Source of the DNA: Deltaproteobacteria bacterium
GTDB lineage: Bacteria; Desulfobacterota; Desulfuromonadia; Geobacterales; Pseudopelobacteraceae
Reading direction: 5' to 3'
Length of the DNA: 64,000 bases
NCBI GenBank assembly: GCA_016182975.1
Contig: JACPFJ010000009.1
Span: 1 to 64,000 of the forward strand
How positions within the stretch are numbered: the first letter of the stretch is position 1; every line of letters begins with the position of its first letter. The notes under the pieces were generated by a model. That model saw nothing but the letters and a program-made list of their open reading frames with translations. It was not told where the DNA came from and did not search any database. Of the stretch, positions 40,367-48,727 are shown one piece after another. The translations under genes were made by a program, and so were the position numbers.

Positions 40367-41509
40367 TCAGGTGCCGCCAAGCAGTTGAATCAACTCGTCC
40401 AGACCGGTAAAGCATATCTCCTGATCGCCGTACTGTCTGGTGTATGCGTGCTGGACATCGGACGCCACGACAAAAGAGCGCCCTTGCGGATAGAATTTTC
40501 TGAACGCCCTGATCCCATCAGCGGAAAACCCATCGGCCTGCCACTTGCATTCAATCGCCACCGGTCCGTCATCGCGCCGGGCAATGATGAAATCAACCTC
40601 TTTTCCGCGCTTATCGCGCCAATAGCCAATCTCCCGGTTCTGTAAACGCCCCTGCAGTTCGTTGAGAACAACATGCTCCCACAGCGGTCCCCGATCATCG
40701 GGCCGCAAAGAGTTCCATCCCCGGAAACAACAGACAAAGCCGGTATCAAATCCATAGACCTTGGGCGCTGCCACGATCTCGGCCGGCTTATACGTATTGA
40801 AGGGGCGCAGTACCTGGACAACAAAGGTGTTTTCCAGCACGGCAAGATAATTGGCGACTGTAGTGCGACTGATTTCGCATGGACGAGCATATTTGGTCGC
40901 CTCAAAAATTCCCCCGCTGTTGATCAGCAGCAACTCCAGAAAGCGCTGAAAAGAGTGGCGTCGCTCCAGCCGGAACAGTTCCTGAATATCCTTGGCCCAG
41001 TAACCATCGAGCCACTCCTGGAATTCCGCCTCAACAGGTACATTATCAAGAAAAAACGGGGGGAGCCCGCCATGGAGAAAACGCCGATCCATGTCCGGAA
41101 CACCGAAATCGACCATATCCTGCATCAGCATGGGCGTTAGCCAGATTTGAGTCTTTCGTCCGGCAAGGGTATCACGAAACTTGGCCGAAGCGCCCAGAGT
41201 CGAAGAGCCGGTCGCTATAATCCGGGTGGTGGAAAAATGATCGGCAGCTATTTTGAGCAGTTCCGAAGGGTTTGAAAGACGATGCACTTCATCCAGGACA
41301 ACCAGGCGGTCGGGCGCCCCCTTCAGGAAGGACTCCGGCGCCTCAAGCATGCGGCGAGTGCTGGGAAGCTCGCAGTCATAATAGGAAACATCCGGCAGAG
41401 ATCGGCAGAGAACGGTTTTCCCGGCGCGACGTACCCCGGCCAACCAGATAATCGAACGTTTCTTGAATGCCTCTGAAATTTTACCAATCCAGAATGATCT
41501 GTTCTTCAT
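40367..41509 (-). CDS. AAA-family ATPase with DUF4143
   Basis: IIWLAGVRRAGKTVLCRSLP…LVVLDEVHRLSNPSELLK…ISRTTVANYLAVLENTFVVQVLRPF…GKEVDFI. Confidence 0.9.
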   Translation of the reverse strand: MKNRSFWIGKISEAFKKRSIIWLAGVRRAGKTVLCRSLPDVSYYDCELPSTRRMLEAPESFLKGAPDRLVVLDEVHRLSNPSELLKIAADHFSTTRIIATGSSTLGASAKFRDTLAGRKTQIWLTPMLMQDMVDFGVPDMDRRFLHGGLPPFFLDNVPVEAEFQEWLDGYWAKDIQELFRLERRHSFQRFLELLLINSGGIFEATKYARPCEISRTTVANYLAVLENTFVVQVLRPFNTYKPAEIVAAPKVYGFDTGFVCCFRGWNSLRPDDRGPLWEHVVLNELQGRLQNREIGYWRDKRGKEVDFIIARRDDGPVAIECKWQADGFSADGIRAFRKFYPQGRSFVVASDVQHAYTRQYGDQEICFTGLDELIQLLGGT

Positions 41510-41587
41510 GCAGGTACTATTGCATATAGTTTAGCTAAACGCAATAGTAGTTGCAGGATGGCGGGAATGGGAACGAGATAAGATTGA

Positions 41588-41620
41588 AAACCTCCGAGGT
41601 TTTGAAAACCTTGGAGGTCT
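41588..41620. repeat. Palindromic repeat, copy 2 of 3
   Basis: aaacctccgaggttttgaaaaccttggaggtct. Confidence 0.8.
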
Positions 41621-41695
41621 GTGTCGTGATGCAGGGTGATGTGGCTGCGTCGGTCATCACGTGGGCGTATGCGCTACTGCGGCGAGCAGTGCCCA

Positions 41696-43261
41696 TCAGT
41701 ACAGCACGAATCTGAGGTCGCTCGCTGTCATGCTCACATTGTCATTGCCGTGCTGGCCCGTCGTGAAGCCGATGAAGAAGGTGCTAATATCCGAATAGTT
41801 CGTGCTGTTCAGGGGTGTGGTCCTGGTTATCGGCGCCGGCAAGGAGTTGCTGTAGTTCGTCGACAGGTTCTTGAATGCGTTTCTGTAGGCGGAATCGGAG
41901 CTCATCCATACCCTGTAGACGAAGTTCGTCGTCACGGTCGTATCGAGTTCGGCCCTCACGTAATAGGTCGTGCCGGTCGTCCAGTTGTTGATGCCGGGAG
42001 CTACGGGGGTGCACGTAGCGCTGGTGGTCGAAACGCAGGTCGATCCCGGCCCGACCCCGTCATTGCGGTCATTGACCTGGAACTGGGCGCCGAGAAGGGT
42101 GGTCCCGGGGATGCCGCTGCCGAACCCCATGAAGGCGTTCTCATCGCAGCTATCGATCGTCTGCCGGCCGAGGGCCGGCACCATGGCGAACACGAAACCG
42201 CTGCCCATGTCGTATTTGAATTGGAAATAGGCCCTCATGATCTTTCCGTTAAGAGTCAGGGGGCGCTGGAACCAGATGCAGCTCGCGGTGGTGCCGTTTT
42301 GCAGGCTGATGGCGCTGAGCGTGCCGTCAGTGACCGTCATGTTGAATTTGCCGCTGGCCGCGTCGGTATTGTTGGTGCCTTGATCGTTTGCCGTACCGCC
42401 GTTCCAGTTGTCGGCGACACCCCCGCTGGCGGGGTTTAAAGTTATGTAAGTTTCAGGGGGGGAGGCGCAGCTTGCGGATTTCAGGCTGTAGGCGCGCGTA
42501 ACGGAGTTGGGCGATGGGGCATGGCTGTCGGTCACGGTGACGGTGACCGATGAAGTGCCGCTTGCCGCGGGGGCGCCGGATATGGTCGCGCCGGAGGCTG
42601 CGAGCCCCGCGGGCAGGCCGGTTATGGAATATGAGACATAGGGTGTGACGCCGCCGTCGGCGAATATGGTCGCGGAATAGGCGTTTCCAGTGCAGGCGTT
42701 CGGCAGTTCGTTGTTGACGATGCGCAGCCGTCCGCCTGTGGGCCCGTAACAGCCGGCCTTGCTTTTCAGCTCCTCCAGCGTCACTACGCGGTACAGGTCC
42801 GATTGATCGGGAGCAAAGGCGGTTGCAGCCTTTGAACTATCGATGACCGTCCCATCCGCGGTGCTCTGAATATTGAAATCGTCCCCCCCGCTGACGAGCG
42901 CAAAGGCATTGTTCGACAGGCCGGTCGCTGTCCTGCCGCACAGGCCGCCGCTGGCGGTTGCTGTCAGGCCGGCGTCATGGATGTAGTGTATCTGTTTGCC
43001 CCAGGCGTCCATCGGGGTGGTTCCGAAGACACCGGGATAGTCTGTCGCGGTGGGAAGCCGGCCGTTCTTAACGGCCCAGGCCGTGATCATCTGGACCTCG
43101 CGTTCCAGCTCCCCCTTGGTGTCGTTGACCTTCCCCCGCACCACCATCGAGCCGTACATCTTCGCACCCGCGCCGACCAGCACCCCAATGAAGACCAGCA
43201 GGAATACAATATTGAAGAGGGCGATGCCGCGCCGGTTTCGTGTGAACGAGATGATTGACAT
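41696..43261 (-). CDS. Pseudopilin-like protein with putative Ig domain and lectin-like C-terminus
   Basis: RRGIALFNIVFLLVFIGVLVGAGAKMYGSM hydrophobic helix; YSATIFADGGVTPYVSYSITGLPAGLAASGATISGAPAASGTSSVTVTVTDS (He_PIG-like). Confidence 0.7.
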   Translation of the reverse strand: MSIISFTRNRRGIALFNIVFLLVFIGVLVGAGAKMYGSMVVRGKVNDTKGELEREVQMITAWAVKNGRLPTATDYPGVFGTTPMDAWGKQIHYIHDAGLTATASGGLCGRTATGLSNNAFALVSGGDDFNIQSTADGTVIDSSKAATAFAPDQSDLYRVVTLEELKSKAGCYGPTGGRLRIVNNELPNACTGNAYSATIFADGGVTPYVSYSITGLPAGLAASGATISGAPAASGTSSVTVTVTDSHAPSPNSVTRAYSLKSASCASPPETYITLNPASGGVADNWNGGTANDQGTNNTDAASGKFNMTVTDGTLSAISLQNGTTASCIWFQRPLTLNGKIMRAYFQFKYDMGSGFVFAMVPALGRQTIDSCDENAFMGFGSGIPGTTLLGAQFQVNDRNDGVGPGSTCVSTTSATCTPVAPGINNWTTGTTYYVRAELDTTVTTNFVYRVWMSSDSAYRNAFKNLSTNYSNSLPAPITRTTPLNSTNYSDISTFFIGFTTGQHGNDNVSMTASDLRFVLY

Positions 43262-43277
43262 GCCGGATTACCCCTGC

Positions 43278-44297
43278 TCAGTTCGGGTTCATGGTCAACA
43301 CAAACGTTTTTTGGACGCAGTTATCGCCGGGATTGGTGTTGCAGGCGGCGGTAGTTGCCGGAGAGGCTGCGCCGTCGCGGGAAAAAACGGTCAGTTGGTA
43401 CGAGCCGGTCGAGAAATTGCCGAACCCGGCCTTTTTCTGTAAAGTCAGAGTGGTTCCCTGCACAAAATTGCCTGCGGTTTCAGACGAACTCCAGCATGCT
43501 CCGGCGGCCTTGATTCCACCAGTGGGGTTTGTGTCGAATACCAAGGCTGCCCCTGGTTTGGGGGTTGACACAAACTCCACACACCATGTGTAATTACCTG
43601 TTTGGGTCCCTATGACACTGCCGGAAATGGGTACTCCGCCATCGGCCGATAAGATTGCGGAATATGGGTTGGGAGCCGCCCCGAAAGGGAGTTCATTGTT
43701 GACGATCTTCAGCGGCGCCCCCTGGCAGCCGATTTTGGTTCGCAGCTCATCCAGGGTGACCCAGCGGACGATGTCGTTGAATGTATCAGCGGTGATAGGC
43801 ATTCCGGCGGTGGTAGAAAGCGGACCTGATGTAACGGCAGCACCGCCGATTTTGGTGTCTGTAATGGCGTTATCCGCCTGACTCAATGCCAGATAGGCGA
43901 CGTTCGAGATCGTTGCGCCGGTATTGGAATCCGTAAGGGAGATGACGGTGGAGCGGCGTCCGCAGATGGTGTCCTTGGTTGCGGTGGCGGGCGCCAGGGC
44001 GTTGTCGTACAGGTAGATAAAGCCCTGGCCCCAGGCATCGTTAGGGGTCTTTGCAGCATTGGCAAAGAGCGCAGGGTTTGTCGAGGGGTTGGAGGTCGTG
44101 TCCGGCAGGCGGTTGTTCGCCGAGGCCCAACTGGTTACCGACTGCATCGCGGCGTCCAGATGGTCCCTGCTCTCCCGCACCTTGATGGCGGTGATCAGCA
44201 TCCCCACCATACCGGAGCCCACCCCTATCAGTATCCCCACGATCACCAGCACGATCGCCAGCTCGATCAGGGTGAAACCTTTATTGTCGTCGGTCAC
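43278..44297 (-). CDS. Type IV prepilin-like protein
   Basis: NKGFTLIELAIVLVIVGILIGVGSGMVGMLITA; paralogous to 41696-43261. Confidence 0.88.
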   Translation of the reverse strand: MTDDNKGFTLIELAIVLVIVGILIGVGSGMVGMLITAIKVRESRDHLDAAMQSVTSWASANNRLPDTTSNPSTNPALFANAAKTPNDAWGQGFIYLYDNALAPATATKDTICGRRSTVISLTDSNTGATISNVAYLALSQADNAITDTKIGGAAVTSGPLSTTAGMPITADTFNDIVRWVTLDELRTKIGCQGAPLKIVNNELPFGAAPNPYSAILSADGGVPISGSVIGTQTGNYTWCVEFVSTPKPGAALVFDTNPTGGIKAAGACWSSSETAGNFVQGTTLTLQKKAGFGNFSTGSYQLTVFSRDGAASPATTAACNTNPGDNCVQKTFVLTMNPN

Positions 44298-44626
44298 AGT
44301 CTGACTCCTTCCCGTCGAACGTTGAGAATGAGCGGGGTCTTCCGTGTTTGATACGTTGCATAGTCCATTGGGATGATGGAAACCAGCGTATCGTATTTTA
44401 GCGAGAGATCACCGGCAAGGCGAAGGTAACGTGCCCATTCCGAGTTGTAATCGTGGGGACTTTCGAGAAGGAGCAGCAGATCCAGATCGGAGTCATGAGA
44501 ATAATCTCCACGTGCATATGAACCGAACAGGATAATATCCTTCAATTGATCGCCATACAGGTCGTGAAGCCGGTTTTTGGCCTCGGTCACGATCCTTTCG
44601 ATTTCATCCGGCAGATGTATGGCCAT
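44294..44626 (-). CDS. Nucleotidyltransferase-domain protein (MNT-like)
   Basis: DIILFGSYARGDYSHDSDLDLLLLLES (GSxxRGxxxxxSDxDL). Confidence 0.88.
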   Translation of the reverse strand: MAIHLPDEIERIVTEAKNRLHDLYGDQLKDIILFGSYARGDYSHDSDLDLLLLLESPHDYNSEWARYLRLAGDLSLKYDTLVSIIPMDYATYQTRKTPLILNVRREGVRL

Positions 44627-44674
44627 TGCGGACCTCGATCTTTGCTCCCTCTTCTTGTTCTCGACTTTCGACTA

Positions 44675-44743
44675 TATATCACGCCGTGGGAAAAAAGTCA
44701 CTTCACTTCAGCTCATAAGTGTATATCACGCCGTGGAAAAAAC
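44675..44743. repeat. Direct repeat pair tatatcacgccgtgg(g)aaaaaa
   Basis: 44675-44696 and 44722-44743, 47 bp apart. Confidence 0.75.
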
Positions 44744-44760
44744 ACTTGCGTCTTTATATC

Positions 44761-44827
44761 CTCGTTCCAAGCACCTGCCTGGTAACGTGCCGGGCCGGCG
44801 CATTACGAAGCAGAGCTTCGTAACGAG
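44761..44827. repeat. REP-like imperfect palindrome overlapping a gene end
   Basis: ctcgttccaagc…gcttcgtaacgag outer arms with inner ttacgaag-cagag-cttcgtaa. Confidence 0.6.
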
Positions 44828-46434
44828 AAGATCGGCATCAACGGCATATCGGTGCGCACCGAGTCCCTGAGCGCCTCATATGGTATGATGCGCGCCCTGA
44901 CCTGCTCGTCTCGCGTCCGTTCGTACAGTTCCCTGTAGAACAATCTCATGGTTGTGTACAGCCGGGGGGTGTCCCCGAACTCGGCCCGCAGCTTGCTCTC
45001 CACGAAGTCGAATACCTTTTTGTGCAAGCCCCGCCGCACCAGGTCCTCCGCCAGATCCAGGTCCTGCTCAGGGACATACCGGGAACCGTCCATGGCAAGG
45101 CTGATGTTCTCCTGTCTCTTGGCGCCCGCTGTGTCACCCTTGGCGGCCAGCGCCAGCATGTAATACTGCCGCACCCTCGCAAACATGGGGGCCTTGTCGA
45201 CCGTGTCTGCCATCAGGGCCTCGTTGGTGAGCCACAATCCGTTGCGCTCCCAGGTTATGACCGCCGAAACCACGATGACCGTAATGACGGTGGCGTGGGC
45301 CGCGCGGTCGGAGATGCGCATTTGCCGGATCAGGCGGCTGCCCCGCATGACGGCGGCCATAACCCAGAACGGCAGGGCTGGATAGCAGTAACGCTCGGCG
45401 TAGGGGGTCCAGGCGACGGCGCCGTTGGTGAGCAGCAGCGCTGGAAGGATCATGCAGCAGCCGGCCAGAAAGAGTACCGCCGGCAGGTCACGGCGCAGGG
45501 CGCACCACATGCAGCCAAGAACAACCCCGATGCCCACGGCGAGATACCAGGGGCTTATGGCGGTAATGGTAAAACTGAGCGGCAGCGGCAGGAGGAACTT
45601 TTTCAGATAAAAGCCGAAGGCGGAGAGCATGTCGGCCAGGATTGCGCCGGGTGAATCCACAATCAGTCCGAGCGCCTTATCTATGCGGTTGTCGTCGGCG
45701 GTAAAAGCCTGCTTCCGCAACAGGAAAACGCCCAGCAGAAAGGCCAGGGTTGCCGCGGCTCCCCATGCCGCCCGCCGCAGAAAACGGCCTGCCTGTCGGG
45801 ACGGATTCGTTGCGCCGGCAGGGGAGTGGGCGCCTTCCCGGCGGTCGGAGAGCAGCCAGGCGGCGGCCAGCGGAAAGGCCAGCGCGGTCTCCTTGGCAAG
45901 GACACCCGGAATCAGGGCCACTGCCGCCACGGCAAGATAGCGGCTTCTGCCGGTCTCGCGGCAGCGCTGCACGGCCAGGGTCGAAAGAAGAACGAATACC
46001 GTCGCCAGCAGGTCGGTGCGGCCGGATATCCAGGCAACCGATTCGTTGACCAGAGGGTGGAAAGCAAACAGCAGGGCGGCGGCAAGGGGGGCATACCCCT
46101 TGCGCATGTCATCCGGCAGGATGCGGATCGACATAACATACAGCAGCAGCACGTTTGCCAGGTGGAACAGGATGTTGACCAGGTGCAGCATGGAGGGGCG
46201 CAGGGACCAGAGCAGACTCTCGATCCAGAAGGAAAGTCCGGTCATGGGGCGGTAATAGACCCCGGCTCCGCCGCCGGGAAAGAATAAGCCGCCCAGATCG
46301 AACCGTTCGGATTCGAGCATGCCCTTGAGTAGGACCATGTCGTCCACCACCGAGATCTCGGCCAGCATTAGGCGGTGGAAGATGGCCGCGACCACGCAGA
46401 CGAGCAGGGTTATGTGTAAGAAATGGCGTCTCAT
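44803..46434 (-). CDS. Polytopic membrane protein, GT-C glycosyltransferase-like
   Basis: VDDMVLLKG…YYRPMTGLSFWIESLLW…HLVNILFHLANVLLLY…FAFHPLVNESVAWISGRTDLLATVF. Confidence 0.7.
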   Translation of the reverse strand: MRRHFLHITLLVCVVAAIFHRLMLAEISVVDDMVLLKGMLESERFDLGGLFFPGGGAGVYYRPMTGLSFWIESLLWSLRPSMLHLVNILFHLANVLLLYVMSIRILPDDMRKGYAPLAAALLFAFHPLVNESVAWISGRTDLLATVFVLLSTLAVQRCRETGRSRYLAVAAVALIPGVLAKETALAFPLAAAWLLSDRREGAHSPAGATNPSRQAGRFLRRAAWGAAATLAFLLGVFLLRKQAFTADDNRIDKALGLIVDSPGAILADMLSAFGFYLKKFLLPLPLSFTITAISPWYLAVGIGVVLGCMWCALRRDLPAVLFLAGCCMILPALLLTNGAVAWTPYAERYCYPALPFWVMAAVMRGSRLIRQMRISDRAAHATVITVIVVSAVITWERNGLWLTNEALMADTVDKAPMFARVRQYYMLALAAKGDTAGAKRQENISLAMDGSRYVPEQDLDLAEDLVRRGLHKKVFDFVESKLRAEFGDTPRLYTTMRLFYRELYERTRDEQVRARIIPYEALRDSVRTDMPLMPIFSLRSSAS

Positions 46435-46547
46435 TTCAAGATGTCATGGTGTGAGAGACATGATGTTCACGTCTTCTGGCGCGCGGATGAAAAAAGGGGC
46501 GGATGGCCGCCCCGATTTCCAGATTAAGGATTGATGAGTTCGGAAGG

Positions 46548-47003
46548 CTATTTGAGTCTTATCAACAAATTAGTGCTGGATTCTTGCACATCTCCCGACG
46601 TGAGTGTACCGTCGTCGTATTTGTTGTCATAATCCCCCCTCTCGGTAGCTGTCAGGTTGGTGACCTGAAGGCTGCCGGCGGTGGTTATCGAATAAGCTAC
46701 TTGCGGCGACGTTTTTACATTGGAATTCGTGTTGACATCGATACCTACGTTTGCCTGCGTCAGGCTGCCGATGGCGGTCGGCCTTGTACCCTTTTTGTCG
46801 TAATAGGTGTAGTATGCTGCGCGGATGGTGTCGATTTCACTCTTGAACTTCTTCTCGTCGGCGTTTGCGATCAAGTCGCCCCCCTTGACTATCGCGCCGA
46901 TGATGATGCCGATGATCACCAGGACGATCGCCATCTCGATCAGGGTGAAGCCTTTGTTGTTGCCGAGCCTGGCCGTAAAGGCCGTGTTCCTTGCTGAGTC
47001 CAT
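46548..47003 (-). CDS. Major-pilin-like prepilin of the MSHA-type system
   Basis: NNKGFTLIEMAIVLVIIGIIIGAIVKGGDLIANADEKKFKSEIDTIRAAYYTYYDKKG. Confidence 0.88.
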   Translation of the reverse strand: MDSARNTAFTARLGNNKGFTLIEMAIVLVIIGIIIGAIVKGGDLIANADEKKFKSEIDTIRAAYYTYYDKKGTRPTAIGSLTQANVGIDVNTNSNVKTSPQVAYSITTAGSLQVTNLTATERGDYDNKYDDGTLTSGDVQESSTNLLIRLK

Positions 47004-47134
47004 GATTTTGCTCTCCTTTTGTTTGTGATCCAGTGTTTGGATCTTGTTAATTAACCAAAATGTATAACGTTATTTTATCATTTCGATACCAAGGCAGTAA
47101 AGAATTAAATGCGGTGGAGGAAAAAAATTTGCTC

Positions 47135-48268
47135 TTACTCTTCCAGCCGCGCAAGCCTCTCTTTCACCTCCCTCTTCAATGTGGGACTCACGTCCGGCAT
47201 CGCCACTATCCGCCGGTATACGCTCAGCGCCTCGTACCTGTTTCCCTTGTGCTCGTAAACTCTCCCCATGCCGTGCAGGGCCTGGGAGTCGCCCGCCGCC
47301 GCCAGCCTGCGGTATGTCGCCAGGGCGTCGTCAAGCCTGCCGATCCTTTCCTGGAGGATGCCGAGATTTATGGCCAGTCCCCTGTTGCCGGGATCGGCAG
47401 CATAGGCCGTCGAAAAAAGGCGCAGTGCATCCTGAATGTTACCCGTTGCCGAACAGGCGATGGCGGCGTTGATCATTGCCGGAACGTAGTCCGGCTTCCG
47501 CTCCAGGGCCCTCCTGGCCTCACGCGCCCCCTCGTCGAACATCCCGAGGTTGTTGAGAGCCGCGGCCAGGTTGTTCATTATCCTGTAGTTGCCCGGGTCG
47601 ATCTTAAGGGCCTTCTGATAGCTGACAAGGGCCGACCTCCAATCGCCGGAGATTTCTGACGCGCGCGCCGTATAGAGCAGGGCGCCCCTTGCGGCCGTGT
47701 CGATCCTTGGCGCCTGGATGGTCTCCGCGCGGGGTCCCGCCGATACGTCCGGCCTTGCAGGAGCGCCCTTTTGCGCGTGGTGGATCCTCAGTCCCTTCGG
47801 TGATACCGCTTGGACGGCCGCTTGCCGCTGCCTCGGCTGTCCCGCTTTCATCCCCTTGTGCCCTTTGCCTTCCCTTTGTGCGGGCAGCGGCGCGGGCACC
47901 GGCTCCAGAGTCGCGAGGACCTTGTCCTGGCGAGCGGCCATTGAGGGAGGCGCCTGGGCGGCAGGCGCCTGCTGCTGGTCCGGTTGAGGCGGCGTGCCGT
48001 CCCATGGAGGGAGGGGGATCTTAACCGGTTGGGAAGGCAGGGGCTGTTTCTTCTGCCGGAGAGAGGTCAGACGCCCCAACTGCGATGTCATTATAATCCC
48101 GATGGCAACGGCCGTCACGGACGCCAGGGCTACGACAACGTATCGATTTTTTAGGCCGCGTCCTTTAGGTAATTTGAACTGCGCCCGGGCGAGGGTAGGG
48201 GAGATGCCCTTGCCGCCGTGTGGCTCGCCACGTTTTATCTTCGAAAGCAGATCAGCCAGAAGGCTCAT
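47135..48268 (-). CDS. TPR protein, MshN-like
   Basis: N-terminal TM; WRSALVSYQKALKIDPGNYRIMNNLAAALNNLGMFDEGAREARRALERKPDY. Confidence 0.75.
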   Translation of the reverse strand: MSLLADLLSKIKRGEPHGGKGISPTLARAQFKLPKGRGLKNRYVVVALASVTAVAIGIIMTSQLGRLTSLRQKKQPLPSQPVKIPLPPWDGTPPQPDQQQAPAAQAPPSMAARQDKVLATLEPVPAPLPAQREGKGHKGMKAGQPRQRQAAVQAVSPKGLRIHHAQKGAPARPDVSAGPRAETIQAPRIDTAARGALLYTARASEISGDWRSALVSYQKALKIDPGNYRIMNNLAAALNNLGMFDEGAREARRALERKPDYVPAMINAAIACSATGNIQDALRLFSTAYAADPGNRGLAINLGILQERIGRLDDALATYRRLAAAGDSQALHGMGRVYEHKGNRYEALSVYRRIVAMPDVSPTLKREVKERLARLEE

Positions 48269-48344
48269 TTGGGGTACCGGGTGGTTGTAATAGATATGGT
48301 CCGTTGTGGTGTGTCGAATTCAACGTTGTCAGATTATCACCGTA

Positions 48345-48451
48345 ACCCCATCCCCACCCTGACCCTCCCCTTGAAGGGGAGGGGATTATAAGCTCCTCCC
48401 CTTTAGGCCCCAGTGGGTCCTTCAAGGGGGAGGTCGGGAGGGGGATGGGGG
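48345..48451. repeat. Long inverted repeat, C-rich/G-rich arms
   Basis: accccatccccaccctgaccctccccttgaag … cttcaagggggaggtcgggagggggatggggg. Confidence 0.8.
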
Positions 48452-48460
48452 AGCGTCAAT

Positions 48461-48664
48461 TCAATGCATCAGGCCCAGGTCGGTGCTGCCGTTTGTGTTG
48501 CGATTGACCGCGGCCGGGTTCAGGCTCGACTCCACGCGGGCGATCCCCAGCAGGAGCTGCGGACTGACGCCGTAAGCCCTGCCAGCCTCCTCGAAACAGA
48601 ACGGGAGCGCGGGAGAGGGGAGCAGCAGCGCTGCAAGCGCAATGACGACTGAGACTCTTATCAT
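48461..48664 (-). pseudogene. Truncated lytic transglycosylase (SLT) protein
   Basis: Signal peptide, FCFEEAGRAYGVSPQLLLGIARVESSLNPAAVNRNTNGSTDLGLMH* ends mid-domain. Confidence 0.75.
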
Positions 48665-48727
48665 AAATTGGAGTAATTATAAACCTATACTTTCTGACAT
48701 TTTCTGACAGTAACCAACTGCTGGCGG

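Noticed and set aside
46503-46997. Plus-strand ORF opposite the pilin gene
   Set aside because: Antisense of an unmistakable GFTLIE prepilin
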